Assembly (NCBI RefSeq): GCF_024972755.1
Contig: NZ_CP087724.1
Coordinates: 1,674,001-1,738,000 of the forward strand
Direction of reading: 5' to 3'
DNA length: 64,000 nt
Source: Halanaeroarchaeum sp. HSR-CO
Lineage (GTDB): Archaea > Halobacteriota > Halobacteria > Halobacteriales > Halobacteriaceae
The notes below the pieces were generated by a model that was not told the origin of the DNA, searched no databases, and was given only the letters and a program-made list of their open reading frames with translations. Made by a program: the position numbers and the translations under genes. Shown piece by piece: positions 44,690 to 53,552 of this stretch (its first letter is position 1; every line of letters starts with the position of its first letter).

Positions 44690-45372
44690 TCGGGGAGTGG
44701 CGTCGACGTGACGGTCGCAATTGCATCACGACCATTCACGGCGATGGCGACGAATCCAACCTTCGCCAAGAGATCCAGGTACGTCACCACGATCGCCTCG
44801 GTCTCGATGACGAGCAAGCCGAGTCCGAATGGGCCGAGTAACCAGACGATCGGATAGATACTCCAGAGGATCAGCGTCAGATTCCGTAGCTTCACGAACA
44901 CCGCTCGTGGGCGATGGTTCTCCAGGGCGGCCTGTCGTGGCAGAACGACCAGTAGTGAGTACACGATATATCCATAGGCGGCGACGCCAACGAGGTACGA
45001 AATCCACCGAAACGGATCCCGTACCAAGGCGGCGACGATCCCGGCGCCAATGACGACGACTTCGAGAGCGACGAGAACATAGTAGGTTCGCCGCGGGGGC
45101 TTTGCAAGCATCACGAGATAGAGGACGAGCAACGGGGTCGTGAGCATCCAGTCGATGTATCGTGGAAGATACAGGATGCCACCATACGTATGCACACGGC
45201 CAACACCGAGCGCCATCGCCACGTAGGCAATCGTCGCGATGCCCGTCACGAGTGTGAGGACGAGATAGTAGCGCCAGTAATTCTCGTGACTCGTTAGCAG
45301 CCCCCAGCCTGCGTAGGCTGTCCCCAGGAACATCCCCAGCGCACCGAAGACGTACCAGATCGTGGTTTCCAT
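44686..45372 (-). CDS. sop: Sensory rhodopsin (SRII-like)
   Basis: A 228-residue seven-helix retinal protein. Key residues: Arg71, Asp74 (counter-ion, PRYIDWMLTTP), Tyr85 at the proton-donor position (Asp96 in bacteriorhodopsin), Tyr173, Tyr198, Asp200 and the retinal Schiff-base Lys204 (TYLDLLAKVGF). Loss of the Asp96 carboxylate means slow photocycling, as in sensors rather than pumps. Spacing fits Natronomonas SRII with an offset of one, but the residue before the lysine is Ala203, where that SRII has Thr204. A strong GGAGGTGA lies about 6-13 nt before the ATG. It follows its transducer gene by 16 nt. Confidence 0.92.
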   Translation of the reverse strand: METTIWYVFGALGMFLGTAYAGWGLLTSHENYWRYYLVLTLVTGIATIAYVAMALGVGRVHTYGGILYLPRYIDWMLTTPLLVLYLVMLAKPPRRTYYVLVALEVVVIGAGIVAALVRDPFRWISYLVGVAAYGYIVYSLLVVLPRQAALENHRPRAVFVKLRNLTLILWSIYPIVWLLGPFGLGLLVIETEAIVVTYLDLLAKVGFVAIAVNGRDAIATVTSTPLPD

Positions 45373-45388
45373 GCATTCTCACCTCCGA

Positions 45389-46999
45389 TCAGTCGTCCGC
45401 AACACCGATCTCTGCAGTGCCAGTCGGCGACTCGGAATCGAGACCGCTTTCGGCGGTGAACGACGACGTCGCTTCGTGTAGCTGGCTGGCACGGTCTGTC
45501 AGCGTCGTCATTTCTTCACGAACCTCACGGAGGCTCGCGACCTGTTCCTGTGTGGCAGCCGCGACGTCGTCCGTCTCTTCGGTGGTTTGCTCGGCGATGT
45601 CGGCTGCCGTGCCTATCATAGAAACGACGTTCTGCGTGGCCCTGGCCTGCTCCTCGGTCGCCGTATCGATTTCCTGGACGCCGGCGTGGATATCGTCGAC
45701 CAGATCCGCCCCCGCTTCCAGTTGGTCGATGGCGTCTTCGACGGTCTCGACGCCGGCGTCGATGCGCTGGGTCGTCTCCTGCATTCGATCGACAGTCTCT
45801 TCGGTTTGACTCCGAATGGCGTCTATTCGGTTCTCGATTCGCTCGGCTGACTCCATCGTCTCTTCGGAGAGTGATTGAATTTCGTCGGCGACCACCGCGA
45901 ATCCGCTACCCTCGACATCCGCTCTCGCCGCCTCTATCGAGGCGTTGACGGCCAGTAAGTTGGTCTGCTCGGCCACCTCCGTAATCACGGAGGCGATATC
46001 GTCGATAGCCTCCATCTCCTCGTTGAGATTTTCGATCGCGGTCGATGTCTCTCTCGTCGCAGACTGAATTTCGTCGAGTTCCTGCAGCGCCGAATTCGCG
46101 GCCGCCTGTCCGACCTGTCCGACTTCTGCAGCCGATTCGGTCGTGTCGCCGATATCGTCGACGATGGCATCGATTTGTTGTGCGGACGTCGAGAGCCGCT
46201 CGACCTCCGAAAAGACCTCCTGCAGTTTTTCGCTTTGCTCGTGTGCACCGTGGGAGATCGTATCCACGGATTCATTGACGTTCGTGCTGGCTGTCTGGAC
46301 GGCGTCGACACTTTCCGTGGCCTCCGAAGTCGCCTCGGCGACGAAGTCTGCGAACGCCTGGACGTCCGCGACAGTAGCTTCGAGTTCGTCGACCATTTCG
46401 TTGAAAGCGACGCCGATCTCGGTCATTGCCTCGCTCTGGCTCGTCGAGTCGACCCGCTGGCGAAGATCCCCTGCTGCACAGGCTTCCATCACATCCTGAT
46501 ACGATTTGGCTTTCGTCTCGAGATGTGAGTTCAATGCTTCAGCCTGCTGTTGGCGGCGTTCTGCACGGTCTTTCGCGCTCTCTGCCTCCTCTTTTGCCGC
46601 CTCCACGTCCCGGATGTGTTTCTGGAGGGAGTCGCGCATCTCGTCGAAGGACGCGTACAGGGTCCCGAACTCGTCGACCCGTGGAGTGTCGAATTCCGTG
46701 TCGAGATCACCGTTTGCGATCGACTCGGCCTGTTTCGTGAGATGGCGTAGTGTGATCACCGTGTTCGTCCCGACGGTCGCGCCGAGCAATCCAAAGCTAA
46801 TGACCATGAGCAGGATAAGTCCGAAAACGTACGACGTTACCGTCCTCGCGGCCTGTGTTTCCCCGACGAGGGATTGTATCTCGAGGTGAATCGCGATTCC
46901 AAACCCGACCGTTACGCCCACGATTGCCACGAGGCCGAATCCGAGTTTCGCGCCATAATGTGATCGAATAGTTTGCACGGGTGAGGCGACGATTCCCAT
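45389..46999 (-). CDS. htr: Sensory rhodopsin transducer (HtrII-like methyl-accepting protein)
   Basis: A 536-residue transducer. Two membrane helices (about 18-38 and 54-76) are separated by a short loop with no sensor domain, as in Natronomonas HtrII (534 residues). Two HAMP domains follow, then the methyl-accepting coiled coil with the kinase-contact tip [20 protein letters not shown]. Gln/Glu-Glu pairs along the coiled coil are likely CheR/CheB sites. It relays the rhodopsin state to CheA/CheW and so to the archaellum. TM2 has Ser where NpHtrII has Asn74. A Bat-box and a TATA box (GGTTATC) lie 45 and 29 nt before the ATG, consistent with leaderless, Bat-controlled expression. Confidence 0.93.
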   Translation of the reverse strand: MGIVASPVQTIRSHYGAKLGFGLVAIVGVTVGFGIAIHLEIQSLVGETQAARTVTSYVFGLILLMVISFGLLGATVGTNTVITLRHLTKQAESIANGDLDTEFDTPRVDEFGTLYASFDEMRDSLQKHIRDVEAAKEEAESAKDRAERRQQQAEALNSHLETKAKSYQDVMEACAAGDLRQRVDSTSQSEAMTEIGVAFNEMVDELEATVADVQAFADFVAEATSEATESVDAVQTASTNVNESVDTISHGAHEQSEKLQEVFSEVERLSTSAQQIDAIVDDIGDTTESAAEVGQVGQAAANSALQELDEIQSATRETSTAIENLNEEMEAIDDIASVITEVAEQTNLLAVNASIEAARADVEGSGFAVVADEIQSLSEETMESAERIENRIDAIRSQTEETVDRMQETTQRIDAGVETVEDAIDQLEAGADLVDDIHAGVQEIDTATEEQARATQNVVSMIGTAADIAEQTTEETDDVAAATQEQVASLREVREEMTTLTDRASQLHEATSSFTAESGLDSESPTGTAEIGVADD

Positions 47000-47036
47000 A
47001 GGTCAAGTGAGTACGTACGCCGACTGATAACCAGAT

Positions 47037-47051
47037 GCTTACTAGTAAGGT
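47037..47051 (-). promoter_or_regulatory. Bat-box-like UAS upstream of the transducer-rhodopsin operon
   Basis: ACCTTACTAGTAAGC on the minus strand shares its first 11 bases with the site at 43864-43878 and keeps ACC and ACTAGT of the Bat consensus, with two mismatches in the right half. Its centre is 45 nt from the transducer ATG, nearly the same spacing as at the Bat-like gene. A GGTTATC TATA-like element (47026-47032) lies between it and the start codon. Confidence 0.6.
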
Positions 47052-47105
47052 GTCGATCGTCACCGCACCAGCCGAACGGGAGATGCAGAACGGGAGACAA
47101 AAGAG

Positions 47106-47345
47106 ATGGTTTCCGCATACTCGGCGGTCGATTGCCCCGAAGTGTTTTCGAGTCTCCGGATCGTAGACACGCCCATCATCACAGTCACCGACGTGGCATC
47201 AGAATGGATTTCGACCGATGGCCCTCCCGAACATCACGGTCCGTACGAGGGGAGAATCCCGACTAGCCACAGTTCCATCCTGCCAGTACCGCCGTCTGTC
47301 GAGGACCACTCCCTACCCTTCCATTCGATCGAACCCAGCCCATGA
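47106..47345 (+). CDS. Possible small protein coupled to the next gene
   Basis: A frame of 79 codons (MVSAYSAVDCPEVFSSLRIV and onward) ends in TGA overlapping the ATG of the next gene (ATGA), as is common in haloarchaeal operons. The second half is rich in Pro, Ser and His. No homologue comes to mind, and no strong promoter was seen. It occupies most of the 340-bp gap after the transducer start. Confidence 0.3.
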   Translation: MVSAYSAVDCPEVFSSLRIVDTPIITVTDVASEWISTDGPPEHHGPYEGRIPTSHSSILPVPPSVEDHSLPFHSIEPSP

Positions 47346-47929
47346 ACCGAACGCACGTCGTCGGCGGGGTACTGGTCGTGCTGGTACTTGCCCTGGGTAT
47401 CGGGGCCGCCGTCTTGTCGGGCGTCGGACCGGCCCCGGGCGGGAATGGCTCCGGCGATACACTCTCAGAGTTCCCCACCGAGACACCAACGGAGACCCCC
47501 GCGACCGCTGCGCCCGGTGATGAACCCTCCCGGGAGACGGCCACCGATGACGGGACGACCGAGGAGGCGACGACCCAAACGCCGCCGTTCACATTCACCA
47601 TCGACGATATCGAGGAGTGTGGGACGACCTGTCGTGACGTCACGGCGACCCTGACCAACGAACAGGACGACACCGCGACGGGCGTGACCGTCTATACGCG
47701 GGTCTATGCCGGCGAAGACACCACCGAGGAGAACGACATCGTGTGGGAGGGGCGCGAGGACGTCGGAACGCTCGAGGGCGGTGAGGCACACACGACGACG
47801 AGACGAGTCGAGCTATCACTGCTCGATGCACGGAAGGTGAACCAGCGAGACGGCTGGATAACCATCGTGACGACAGTCCAGACTGACGATCGGACCGTCA
47901 CGTTCCGGGACAGCGAACAGGTGGCCTGA
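47342..47929 (+). CDS. Membrane-anchored exported protein
   Basis: A 195-residue protein with an N-terminal membrane anchor or signal (residues 8-28, VGGVLVVLVLALGIGAAVLS), a Thr/Pro/Glu-rich linker (42-80) and a C-terminal beta domain of about 110 residues. That domain has two cysteines (ECGTTCRDV) and the look of an Ig-like CARDB fold (VTATLTNEQDDTATGVTVYT). The function is unknown. It ends 5 nt before the next lipoprotein gene, so the two may form an operon. Confidence 0.7.
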   Translation: MNRTHVVGGVLVVLVLALGIGAAVLSGVGPAPGGNGSGDTLSEFPTETPTETPATAAPGDEPSRETATDDGTTEEATTQTPPFTFTIDDIEECGTTCRDVTATLTNEQDDTATGVTVYTRVYAGEDTTEENDIVWEGREDVGTLEGGEAHTTTRRVELSLLDARKVNQRDGWITIVTTVQTDDRTVTFRDSEQVA

Positions 47930-47934
47930 ATTCT

Positions 47935-50097
47935 ATGGAAGAAGACCCATCGAGAGGATCCCCAGGGTATCAGCCGGTAGATACAGCCAACGAGCGAACA
48001 GCCGAGACGGGGCGATCACCGTCCAGTATCGGACGGCGTGGCTATCTCAGGTCAGTGGCAGCCCTCGCCGGAGGGACGGCGCTCGCGGGCTGCTCGACAT
48101 TCGCTCGGGACGATGACGGCGACACGTCCACAGTGGATGGTGACCGTGCCCGTGATCTCGCCGAGCGGTTCGCGCCGACGTTGTACTTCGACGAAGAGGA
48201 GAAGTGGTTCCCGACCGATCCCCGACCCTACGAGACCGAGCAGGATGGCGAGACGGTCGTCGATGGGTTCGCCGCCTTCGATGGGTACACTGAGCGGTTC
48301 AAACGCTCCGGGGCGCCCCCGTCGCCGACGGTATTCTACCACGCGGTCGAGTACGACGACTCGCCGCTGGCCGTCGTGCAGTTCTGGTACTACTCGGCGT
48401 TCGACCAGTTCACGACGAACTTCCACTGGCACGACTGGGAGGTGCTCCACGTGTTCGTCGACACGGATTCCGGCGACCCACAGCTGTACGTCGCCAGCTC
48501 CCATTCGGGGCGGGTCCCGAACAACGAATTTCTCGACCCCGAACCGGACCGCGTGCCACGGATCCTCTCCGAACTGGGATCGCACTCGAGTGCGCTGTCG
48601 GTCAACGACGTCGTGGACCAGTTCCAGCGCTTCTCCGTCGAGGACACGTTCGCGGATATCACCAACAGCGCGATCGAGGGCCTGGAGGACGTCGCCAACA
48701 TCCCCGTTGCGTACGGGCTCCCCCGAGACGAAGGATCGCGACTTCCCTATCTGGTCCCGGAGCTCGACGGCGAACCGATCTACGACCACGAGCGACTCCC
48801 TTCGGTCGATCGCGACGACCTCGTCGCCGACGAGCTGACGATCCGGTCGTTCGCCGACCTCACGTCACCGCCGAGTGACCTGCCCGAACGGGCGACGGGA
48901 CTGCTATTCCAGGCCGCGGGTCGTGATGGGGACGCCGACGTCGAATACGACCTCGTCCCGTCGGCGGAGCTCGAACACATCACCGACTTCGCGGGGCCAC
49001 AACTCGGCTTCGAGTTCGCCGTCCCGGACTTCGCGGAGGACGCCATCGCGAGTCACATCACGACCTCGGGCGTCCCGTGGGAGCAACCTCGATACGACGA
49101 GCCCGCCGACGACATCTCCGAGCCGAACCATCGAGCGGCACTGGCCGACCGATACGACGTCATCGGCGAGCCACCGGCGATCAACACTGTCGTTGCAACA
49201 GTCGCGGAGGCGATCACCAACGACCAGGCACCCGATGGAGAGGGGATAACGACGGCGGCGCTCTCCGTCGAATCGGTCGCCCTGCTCGAGAGCGAACCGG
49301 AGGCGGTCCCGACGTTCAGTGGCCTCGCCGTCGTGCAGGACGTTCCCGACGGCGATCATCGATTGACGGTGAACGGCGCCGGTGTCGAACCACACAGCGA
49401 GACGGTCTCCGTCGGCTCCGCCGACGGCGGGCTGACGACAGCCGGTGTCGCGGGAGCGATCCCACTGGTCTCCCGCGAGAACTCGACGAAACTCGAGGTC
49501 GATCCCCGCGGTACGGACGACGACCTGACCGACCTCGCCGTCGAGGACGACTTCGCTGGCCGAATTTACGATGCCCCGCTCGAAGAGCCGGACGCGGTCT
49601 ATCTCCACCGGGGCGGTGCGTACACGACCGAGGTCAGAGATTCTGCCGACGAGATCGGGGCGTACCGCGTCAATCCGGCCGAGCAGGCCCGTGTCCGCAT
49701 CGGCGAACCGCGAACCGGCAAGGCGCCCCTGGCGGCGTATCTCGCCGACGTGGCCGAAGAGACGAGTACGGCTGTCGGCAACGTGGGCGATGGTAACGAT
49801 GACGGGCGTTCGACTGGGGGGTCGAGCGGTGGTGCGGAGAACGCACTCAAGGGTCTCGCTCGAGCGCTCGATGCCGTTGTAGAAGCCGCCCGCCGTGCAG
49901 CCGAGCGAGCCGACGCAGGCGACCGCGGAGGTGCCGACGAGAGCCTTCGAACGGTCCAGGACCGACTCGCCCGCGTGGAAACCAGACTCGCGGAGGCGAG
50001 CGGCGACCTCCCCGACGACCTCGAACGAGCCAACGAACGGCGACTCGAGCAGCTACACCGGCGTTCAGAGCAAGCTCGGTCTGCAAAGACATTGTGA
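47935..50097 (+). CDS. Large Tat lipoprotein with NPP1/NLP-like HWHDWE motif
   Basis: A 720-residue exported protein. The twin-arginine signal is SSIGRRGYLRSVAALAGGTA with lipobox Cys53. Residues 72-180 (AERFAPTLYFDEEEKWFPTD, HAVEYDDSPLAVVQFWYY, HWHDWEVLHVFVD at 164-176) recall the Vps62/NPP1 necrosis-inducing-like superfamily, whose hallmark is GHRHDWE. A beta-rich middle (about 420-600) and a C-terminal coiled coil (about 630-715, rich in Ala, Glu and Arg) follow. Substrate and activity are unknown; the NLP relation rests on motif and context only. Confidence 0.72.
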   Translation: MEEDPSRGSPGYQPVDTANERTAETGRSPSSIGRRGYLRSVAALAGGTALAGCSTFARDDDGDTSTVDGDRARDLAERFAPTLYFDEEEKWFPTDPRPYETEQDGETVVDGFAAFDGYTERFKRSGAPPSPTVFYHAVEYDDSPLAVVQFWYYSAFDQFTTNFHWHDWEVLHVFVDTDSGDPQLYVASSHSGRVPNNEFLDPEPDRVPRILSELGSHSSALSVNDVVDQFQRFSVEDTFADITNSAIEGLEDVANIPVAYGLPRDEGSRLPYLVPELDGEPIYDHERLPSVDRDDLVADELTIRSFADLTSPPSDLPERATGLLFQAAGRDGDADVEYDLVPSAELEHITDFAGPQLGFEFAVPDFAEDAIASHITTSGVPWEQPRYDEPADDISEPNHRAALADRYDVIGEPPAINTVVATVAEAITNDQAPDGEGITTAALSVESVALLESEPEAVPTFSGLAVVQDVPDGDHRLTVNGAGVEPHSETVSVGSADGGLTTAGVAGAIPLVSRENSTKLEVDPRGTDDDLTDLAVEDDFAGRIYDAPLEEPDAVYLHRGGAYTTEVRDSADEIGAYRVNPAEQARVRIGEPRTGKAPLAAYLADVAEETSTAVGNVGDGNDDGRSTGGSSGGAENALKGLARALDAVVEAARRAAERADAGDRGGADESLRTVQDRLARVETRLAEASGDLPDDLERANERRLEQLHRRSEQARSAKTL

Positions 50098-50232
50098 GCG
50101 CGCAACCGCCGACCAGAGAGGCGACGTCCGTACAGGACGAACGGATTTGATTGGCGGTCTACCACAACTACGGTAAATAGCGGTTGAATTATACTCGAAA
50201 ACACTAGTAATTATAGTTCTCGACTACAACGT

Positions 50233-50847
50233 ATGAGTATGGCCGGGACGGCGTCACCGATCCAATCACAGGCCGACGCGCCAGCACCGCTCGACGTCCG
50301 GTTGGCGATCCGACCGCCGAACGAGGCGACCTGTCCGCTGATGACCGAGACCGTCGAGTCGGTGCGTCGGTCCTCGGCGGGGAACGAATCGGGAACCGAA
50401 TGCCGACTGGTCATCGGCTCCGGCAGGTCGACGAGCTTCCAGACGGCGAAGATCGGCGACCAGTGTCTGTGTCCCGTCTTCGACACTCACGACTGCGTCT
50501 GGGAGATGACCGGCGTGGACGATGGAACGTTGCAGTTCGCGATCACCGTCCCGGACCGGTCCGGCCTGGCGTCCCTGGTGAACAGCCTCGACGATACCGG
50601 TGCGACGGTCAGACTCGAGCGGATCACGCCCGCCAGCGCGGATCGCCACGCCGAGGACATGCTGACCGCCAAACAGCGGGAGGCGTTCCTCGTGGCCCTG
50701 AACGCTGGGTACTACGAACGACCGAGAGGGACCACACAGGAGGAGATCGCCGACGAACTCGACATCTCTCAGGGAGCCGTCTCCAAGCGGTTGACGGCCG
50801 CGCGCCGGCAGATCGCGGAGAAGTACGCTCGGCGACTGGTCGACTGA
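50233..50847 (+). CDS. HTH_10 (bacterio-opsin activator type) transcriptional regulator
   Basis: A 204-residue regulator. The N-terminal 130 residues form a small domain with two Cys-rich spots (ATCPLMTETVESVRRS, CLCPVFDTHDCVWEM), perhaps a metal or redox site. The C-terminus is HTH_10 (LTAKQREAFLVALNAGYYER, TQEEIADELDISQGAVSKRL). Targets are unknown. A TATA-like attatag lies about 18-25 bp upstream in an AT-rich promoter. Confidence 0.87.
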   Translation: MSMAGTASPIQSQADAPAPLDVRLAIRPPNEATCPLMTETVESVRRSSAGNESGTECRLVIGSGRSTSFQTAKIGDQCLCPVFDTHDCVWEMTGVDDGTLQFAITVPDRSGLASLVNSLDDTGATVRLERITPASADRHAEDMLTAKQREAFLVALNAGYYERPRGTTQEEIADELDISQGAVSKRLTAARRQIAEKYARRLVD

Positions 50848-50925
50848 CCGAACGCGGTCGAGAGAGTGGGGCCCGCTGACGGCAGTGGGTCACCCCCGCT
50901 AGATCGGATCGGCCCCGGACAGTTG

Positions 50926-51177
50926 TCAATCGACAGTCGGTGCGCTGGGCGAAGGAGAGTTATTGACGAGTTTGAATCGACAGTCACTCGCGGAAGCAAC
51001 TGTGCCAGCATCTCGTTGATTCGAAAGGAGAGCACGGTACTTCACGGGGACGGCGACCGTGCACCGCTCGAGTTGACCGAAGGACGGCTCGGGCGTGCCG
51101 CGGATCCAGTCCTCGATCGTGGTCAGTCGGCCGGGAGCCCGCCGGCCGGTTGCATCCATCACGGGACAGTCGTGCAT
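50926..51177 (-). CDS. Possible small hypothetical protein
   Basis: A frame of 83 codons starting MHDCPVMDATGRRAPGRLTT lies in the 570-bp gap between the HTH_10 gene and the rhodanese gene. Its first two thirds favour G or C at third positions, as real genes here do; the last third is Ser-rich and less convincing. No family is recognised. A TATA-like taattgaat lies about 40 nt upstream. The remainder of 50848-51419 shows nothing else I can support. Confidence 0.28.
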   Translation of the reverse strand: MHDCPVMDATGRRAPGRLTTIEDWIRGTPEPSFGQLERCTVAVPVKYRALLSNQRDAGTVASASDCRFKLVNNSPSPSAPTVD

Positions 51178-51419
51178 CGTGTGGGATGGGATGGCCGCAC
51201 CCCGAGCCGATTCAATTACCGATTCGTCCCGACGAGTCGATGCCAAGCAGGGACCAGCATCCGCGGTTTCCTGGACGACCCACCCCGATATCGGACGGGG
51301 TTGACAGCAAGCTTGAATGTGGCTCACGCCCGAAGTCATACTTCACCGACCTCGTCGGCCACACCAGCCACGGATTACAGTGGTCGGCTTCGGAAACCGA
51401 ACGCACTTCCCCAACACCC

Positions 51420-52565
51420 ATGGTCGAGACCATCACCGCCGAACGGCTCGCGGACATGATCGACGCGAACGAACGCTTCACGCTCATCGACACCAGAGAC
51501 GCGGAGAGCTTCGAGGCGTGGCACGTACAGAACGCCAGAAACGTCCCGTACGATCCGGAAGAGGGAATCGATGCAGCCCAGCTCGAGGAGATAGCCGCGG
51601 TGACCGATGGCGAACCGATCGTTACCATCTGTGGGAAGGGGCGTACCTCTGTACCCTTCAGTTTCGAACTCGAGGAGCATGGATACGACGTTTCGATCGT
51701 CGACGGCGGGATGGAGGCGTGGAGCAAGGTCTACGAAGTCGTTCCTATCGAGGTGGACAACGAGGACCTCGTCGTTCGACAGGTCCAGCGGCGAGCCAAG
51801 GGCTGTCTGGGATACGTCATCGGATCGAGGGTGACGAACGAAGCCGTGGTCGTCGACCCGACCAGGCAGACCGATGAGTTCAAACTCGCGGCCCAGGGCG
51901 CTGGACTGACCATCGAGTGGGTACTCGATACGCACGTCCACGCCGACCACATTTCCGGAGGAGCGGCGCTTGCCGACGACCTCGACGTTCCGTACACCCT
52001 CGGCGAGTCCGCCCGGGAACGAGACGTCACGCACGACTACGTACCGCTTTCGGACGGGCAGCTCGTCGACCGACACGGCATGGATATCGAGGCGTTCTCG
52101 GCTCCGGGACACACTTCGGAGATGATGGTCTATCTGGTCGACGGCGAACTGCTTCTGACGGGTGACACCCTGTTCGTCGATTCGGTCGGTCGCACCGAAC
52201 TCCAGTTCGGCGAGGGCGAAGCCGCCCACGGGGCGGACATGCTATTCGACACGCTTCACGAGACCATCCTCGAACTGCCAGCCGATACGACAGTGCTCCC
52301 GGGACACCGCTCGGTCACGAACGACGGTCGATACGAGCAGGGGTCCCCGGGTGAGGCCGTCACTGCTCGCCTGGGCGACCTTCACGATGCCCTCGAGTTG
52401 CTCCACCTCGATCGGGAGACGTTCGTGAAACGCCTGACAGAGGACATCCCCGAGAAACCCCCGAACTACGAGTCGGTCATCGCGATCAATACCGGGGCCG
52501 AATCCGCCGGTAGCGAGAGTGAAGCGACCGAACTCGAACTCGGGCCGAACAACTGTGCCGCCTGA
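51420..52565 (+). CDS. Rhodanese / metallo-beta-lactamase fusion (persulfide dioxygenase-like)
   Basis: A 381-residue protein. Residues 1-105 are a rhodanese domain with active Cys71 in ICGKGRTS. Residues 110-350 are a metallo-beta-lactamase fold with THVHADHISG (172-180), GHTSEMM and LLTGDTLF, typical of persulfide dioxygenases of the ETHE1 group. It probably oxidises or transfers sulfane sulfur in sulfide detoxification. In many fusions the rhodanese is C-terminal; here it is first. ATG at 51420 begins the rhodanese helix. Confidence 0.9.
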   Translation: MVETITAERLADMIDANERFTLIDTRDAESFEAWHVQNARNVPYDPEEGIDAAQLEEIAAVTDGEPIVTICGKGRTSVPFSFELEEHGYDVSIVDGGMEAWSKVYEVVPIEVDNEDLVVRQVQRRAKGCLGYVIGSRVTNEAVVVDPTRQTDEFKLAAQGAGLTIEWVLDTHVHADHISGGAALADDLDVPYTLGESARERDVTHDYVPLSDGQLVDRHGMDIEAFSAPGHTSEMMVYLVDGELLLTGDTLFVDSVGRTELQFGEGEAAHGADMLFDTLHETILELPADTTVLPGHRSVTNDGRYEQGSPGEAVTARLGDLHDALELLHLDRETFVKRLTEDIPEKPPNYESVIAINTGAESAGSESEATELELGPNNCAA

Positions 52566-52675
52566 GCGGGGACGTACCGCATCAGTCGCGATGGCTGTCG
52601 ATAGAAAAGGTGTGAGACAGCGATATCATGTCAGTGTTACAAACTGTTAAGCGGGTTCGGATGGAAGGATGAACC

Positions 52676-53092
52676 ATGGGATACACGACCCGAACGACGG
52701 TGGACGCCAGTTTCGACGACGCGATCGATGCGACGATGGCCGCACTCGAAGACGAGGGATTCGGCGTGCTCTGCGACATCGACATCCAGGCGACGTTCCA
52801 GGAGAAACTCGGTGAGGAGTTCCAGCGATACCGCATCCTCGCTGCCTGCAACCCGCCGCTCGCACACGAGGGACTCAACGAGGAGATAGAACTGGGGGCA
52901 CTGTTGCCGTGTAATCTCATCGTCTACGAGACCGACGAGGGGGAGGTCGTGGTCAGCGCAGGGGATCCCGAGCAACTCGTCGGCATCGCCGACAACGACG
53001 CACTCGACAGCATCGCCACGGAGGTCAAAGAACGGTACGATCGGATCATCGAGTCGCTCGCGGCGGGCCCCGGAGCCGCGACGGAGACCTGA
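52676..53092 (+). CDS. DUF302 family protein
   Basis: A 138-residue protein of the DUF302 fold (TVDASFDDAIDATMAALEDE, GFGVLCDIDIQATFQEKLGE, RILAACNPPLAHEGLNEE). Members bind small ligands or sit near sulfur, heavy-metal or oxidative stress genes; its place next to a persulfide dioxygenase-like gene fits that pattern. Function unproven. A small SHOCT membrane protein follows after 6 nt, so they are probably co-transcribed. Confidence 0.88.
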   Translation: MGYTTRTTVDASFDDAIDATMAALEDEGFGVLCDIDIQATFQEKLGEEFQRYRILAACNPPLAHEGLNEEIELGALLPCNLIVYETDEGEVVVSAGDPEQLVGIADNDALDSIATEVKERYDRIIESLAAGPGAATET

Positions 53093-53098
53093 TCGGCG

Positions 53099-53449
53099 AT
53101 GGCCGCGAACGACCTCGACGCGACGACGATCGTCCTCCTGATCCTGGGCGTGATCGTCCTCCTGCCGCTGCTCATGATGACGATCGGGGTCGGTGGGATG
53201 ATGGGGTACGGCGGAATGACGGGGCAGTTCGGGACGGCAACCGGGTGGGTTCCATTCGCCGGCTTCCTCGTGATGTTGTTGTTCTTCTTCCTCGTCATCG
53301 GAGGGGGCGTTCTGCTCCTCCAGCGCGCCAGCGGAGGCACGCGCGAGCACGACACCGCGATGGAGGAGTTACGGACCGCGTACGCCCGGGGAGACCTGAG
53401 TGAAGAGGAGTTCGATCGCCGGAAGCAGAAACTCGAACGCGAGGAGTGA
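53099..53449 (+). CDS. SHOCT-domain membrane protein
   Basis: A 116-residue protein with two membrane helices (about 9-30 and 51-74, FLVMLLFFFLVIGGGVLLL) joined by a Gly/Met-rich loop (GVGGMMGYGGMTGQFG). A C-terminal SHOCT motif (ELRTAYARGDLSEEEFDRRK) closes it. SHOCT segments mediate oligomerisation. It lies in the DUF302 operon, and the Met/Gly loop may bind metal, which is speculation. Confidence 0.85.
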   Translation: MAANDLDATTIVLLILGVIVLLPLLMMTIGVGGMMGYGGMTGQFGTATGWVPFAGFLVMLLFFFLVIGGGVLLLQRASGGTREHDTAMEELRTAYARGDLSEEEFDRRKQKLEREE

Positions 53450-53552
53450 ACGGGCGGCGGCGAGACGGTAGACAGCCACGTGCGAACAGCCCCGGCGGTA
53501 TCGACCACCAATCGAAAGCGGTTAACCACAGTCGTACGAACCCGTGACCAAC

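Noticed and set aside
50198-50217. ACTAGTA upstream of the HTH_10 gene at 50233 considered as a third Bat-box
   Set aside because: Only the ACTAG core matches; the ACC and TTnGG parts are absent and the spacing to the ATG is too short (about 23 nt).
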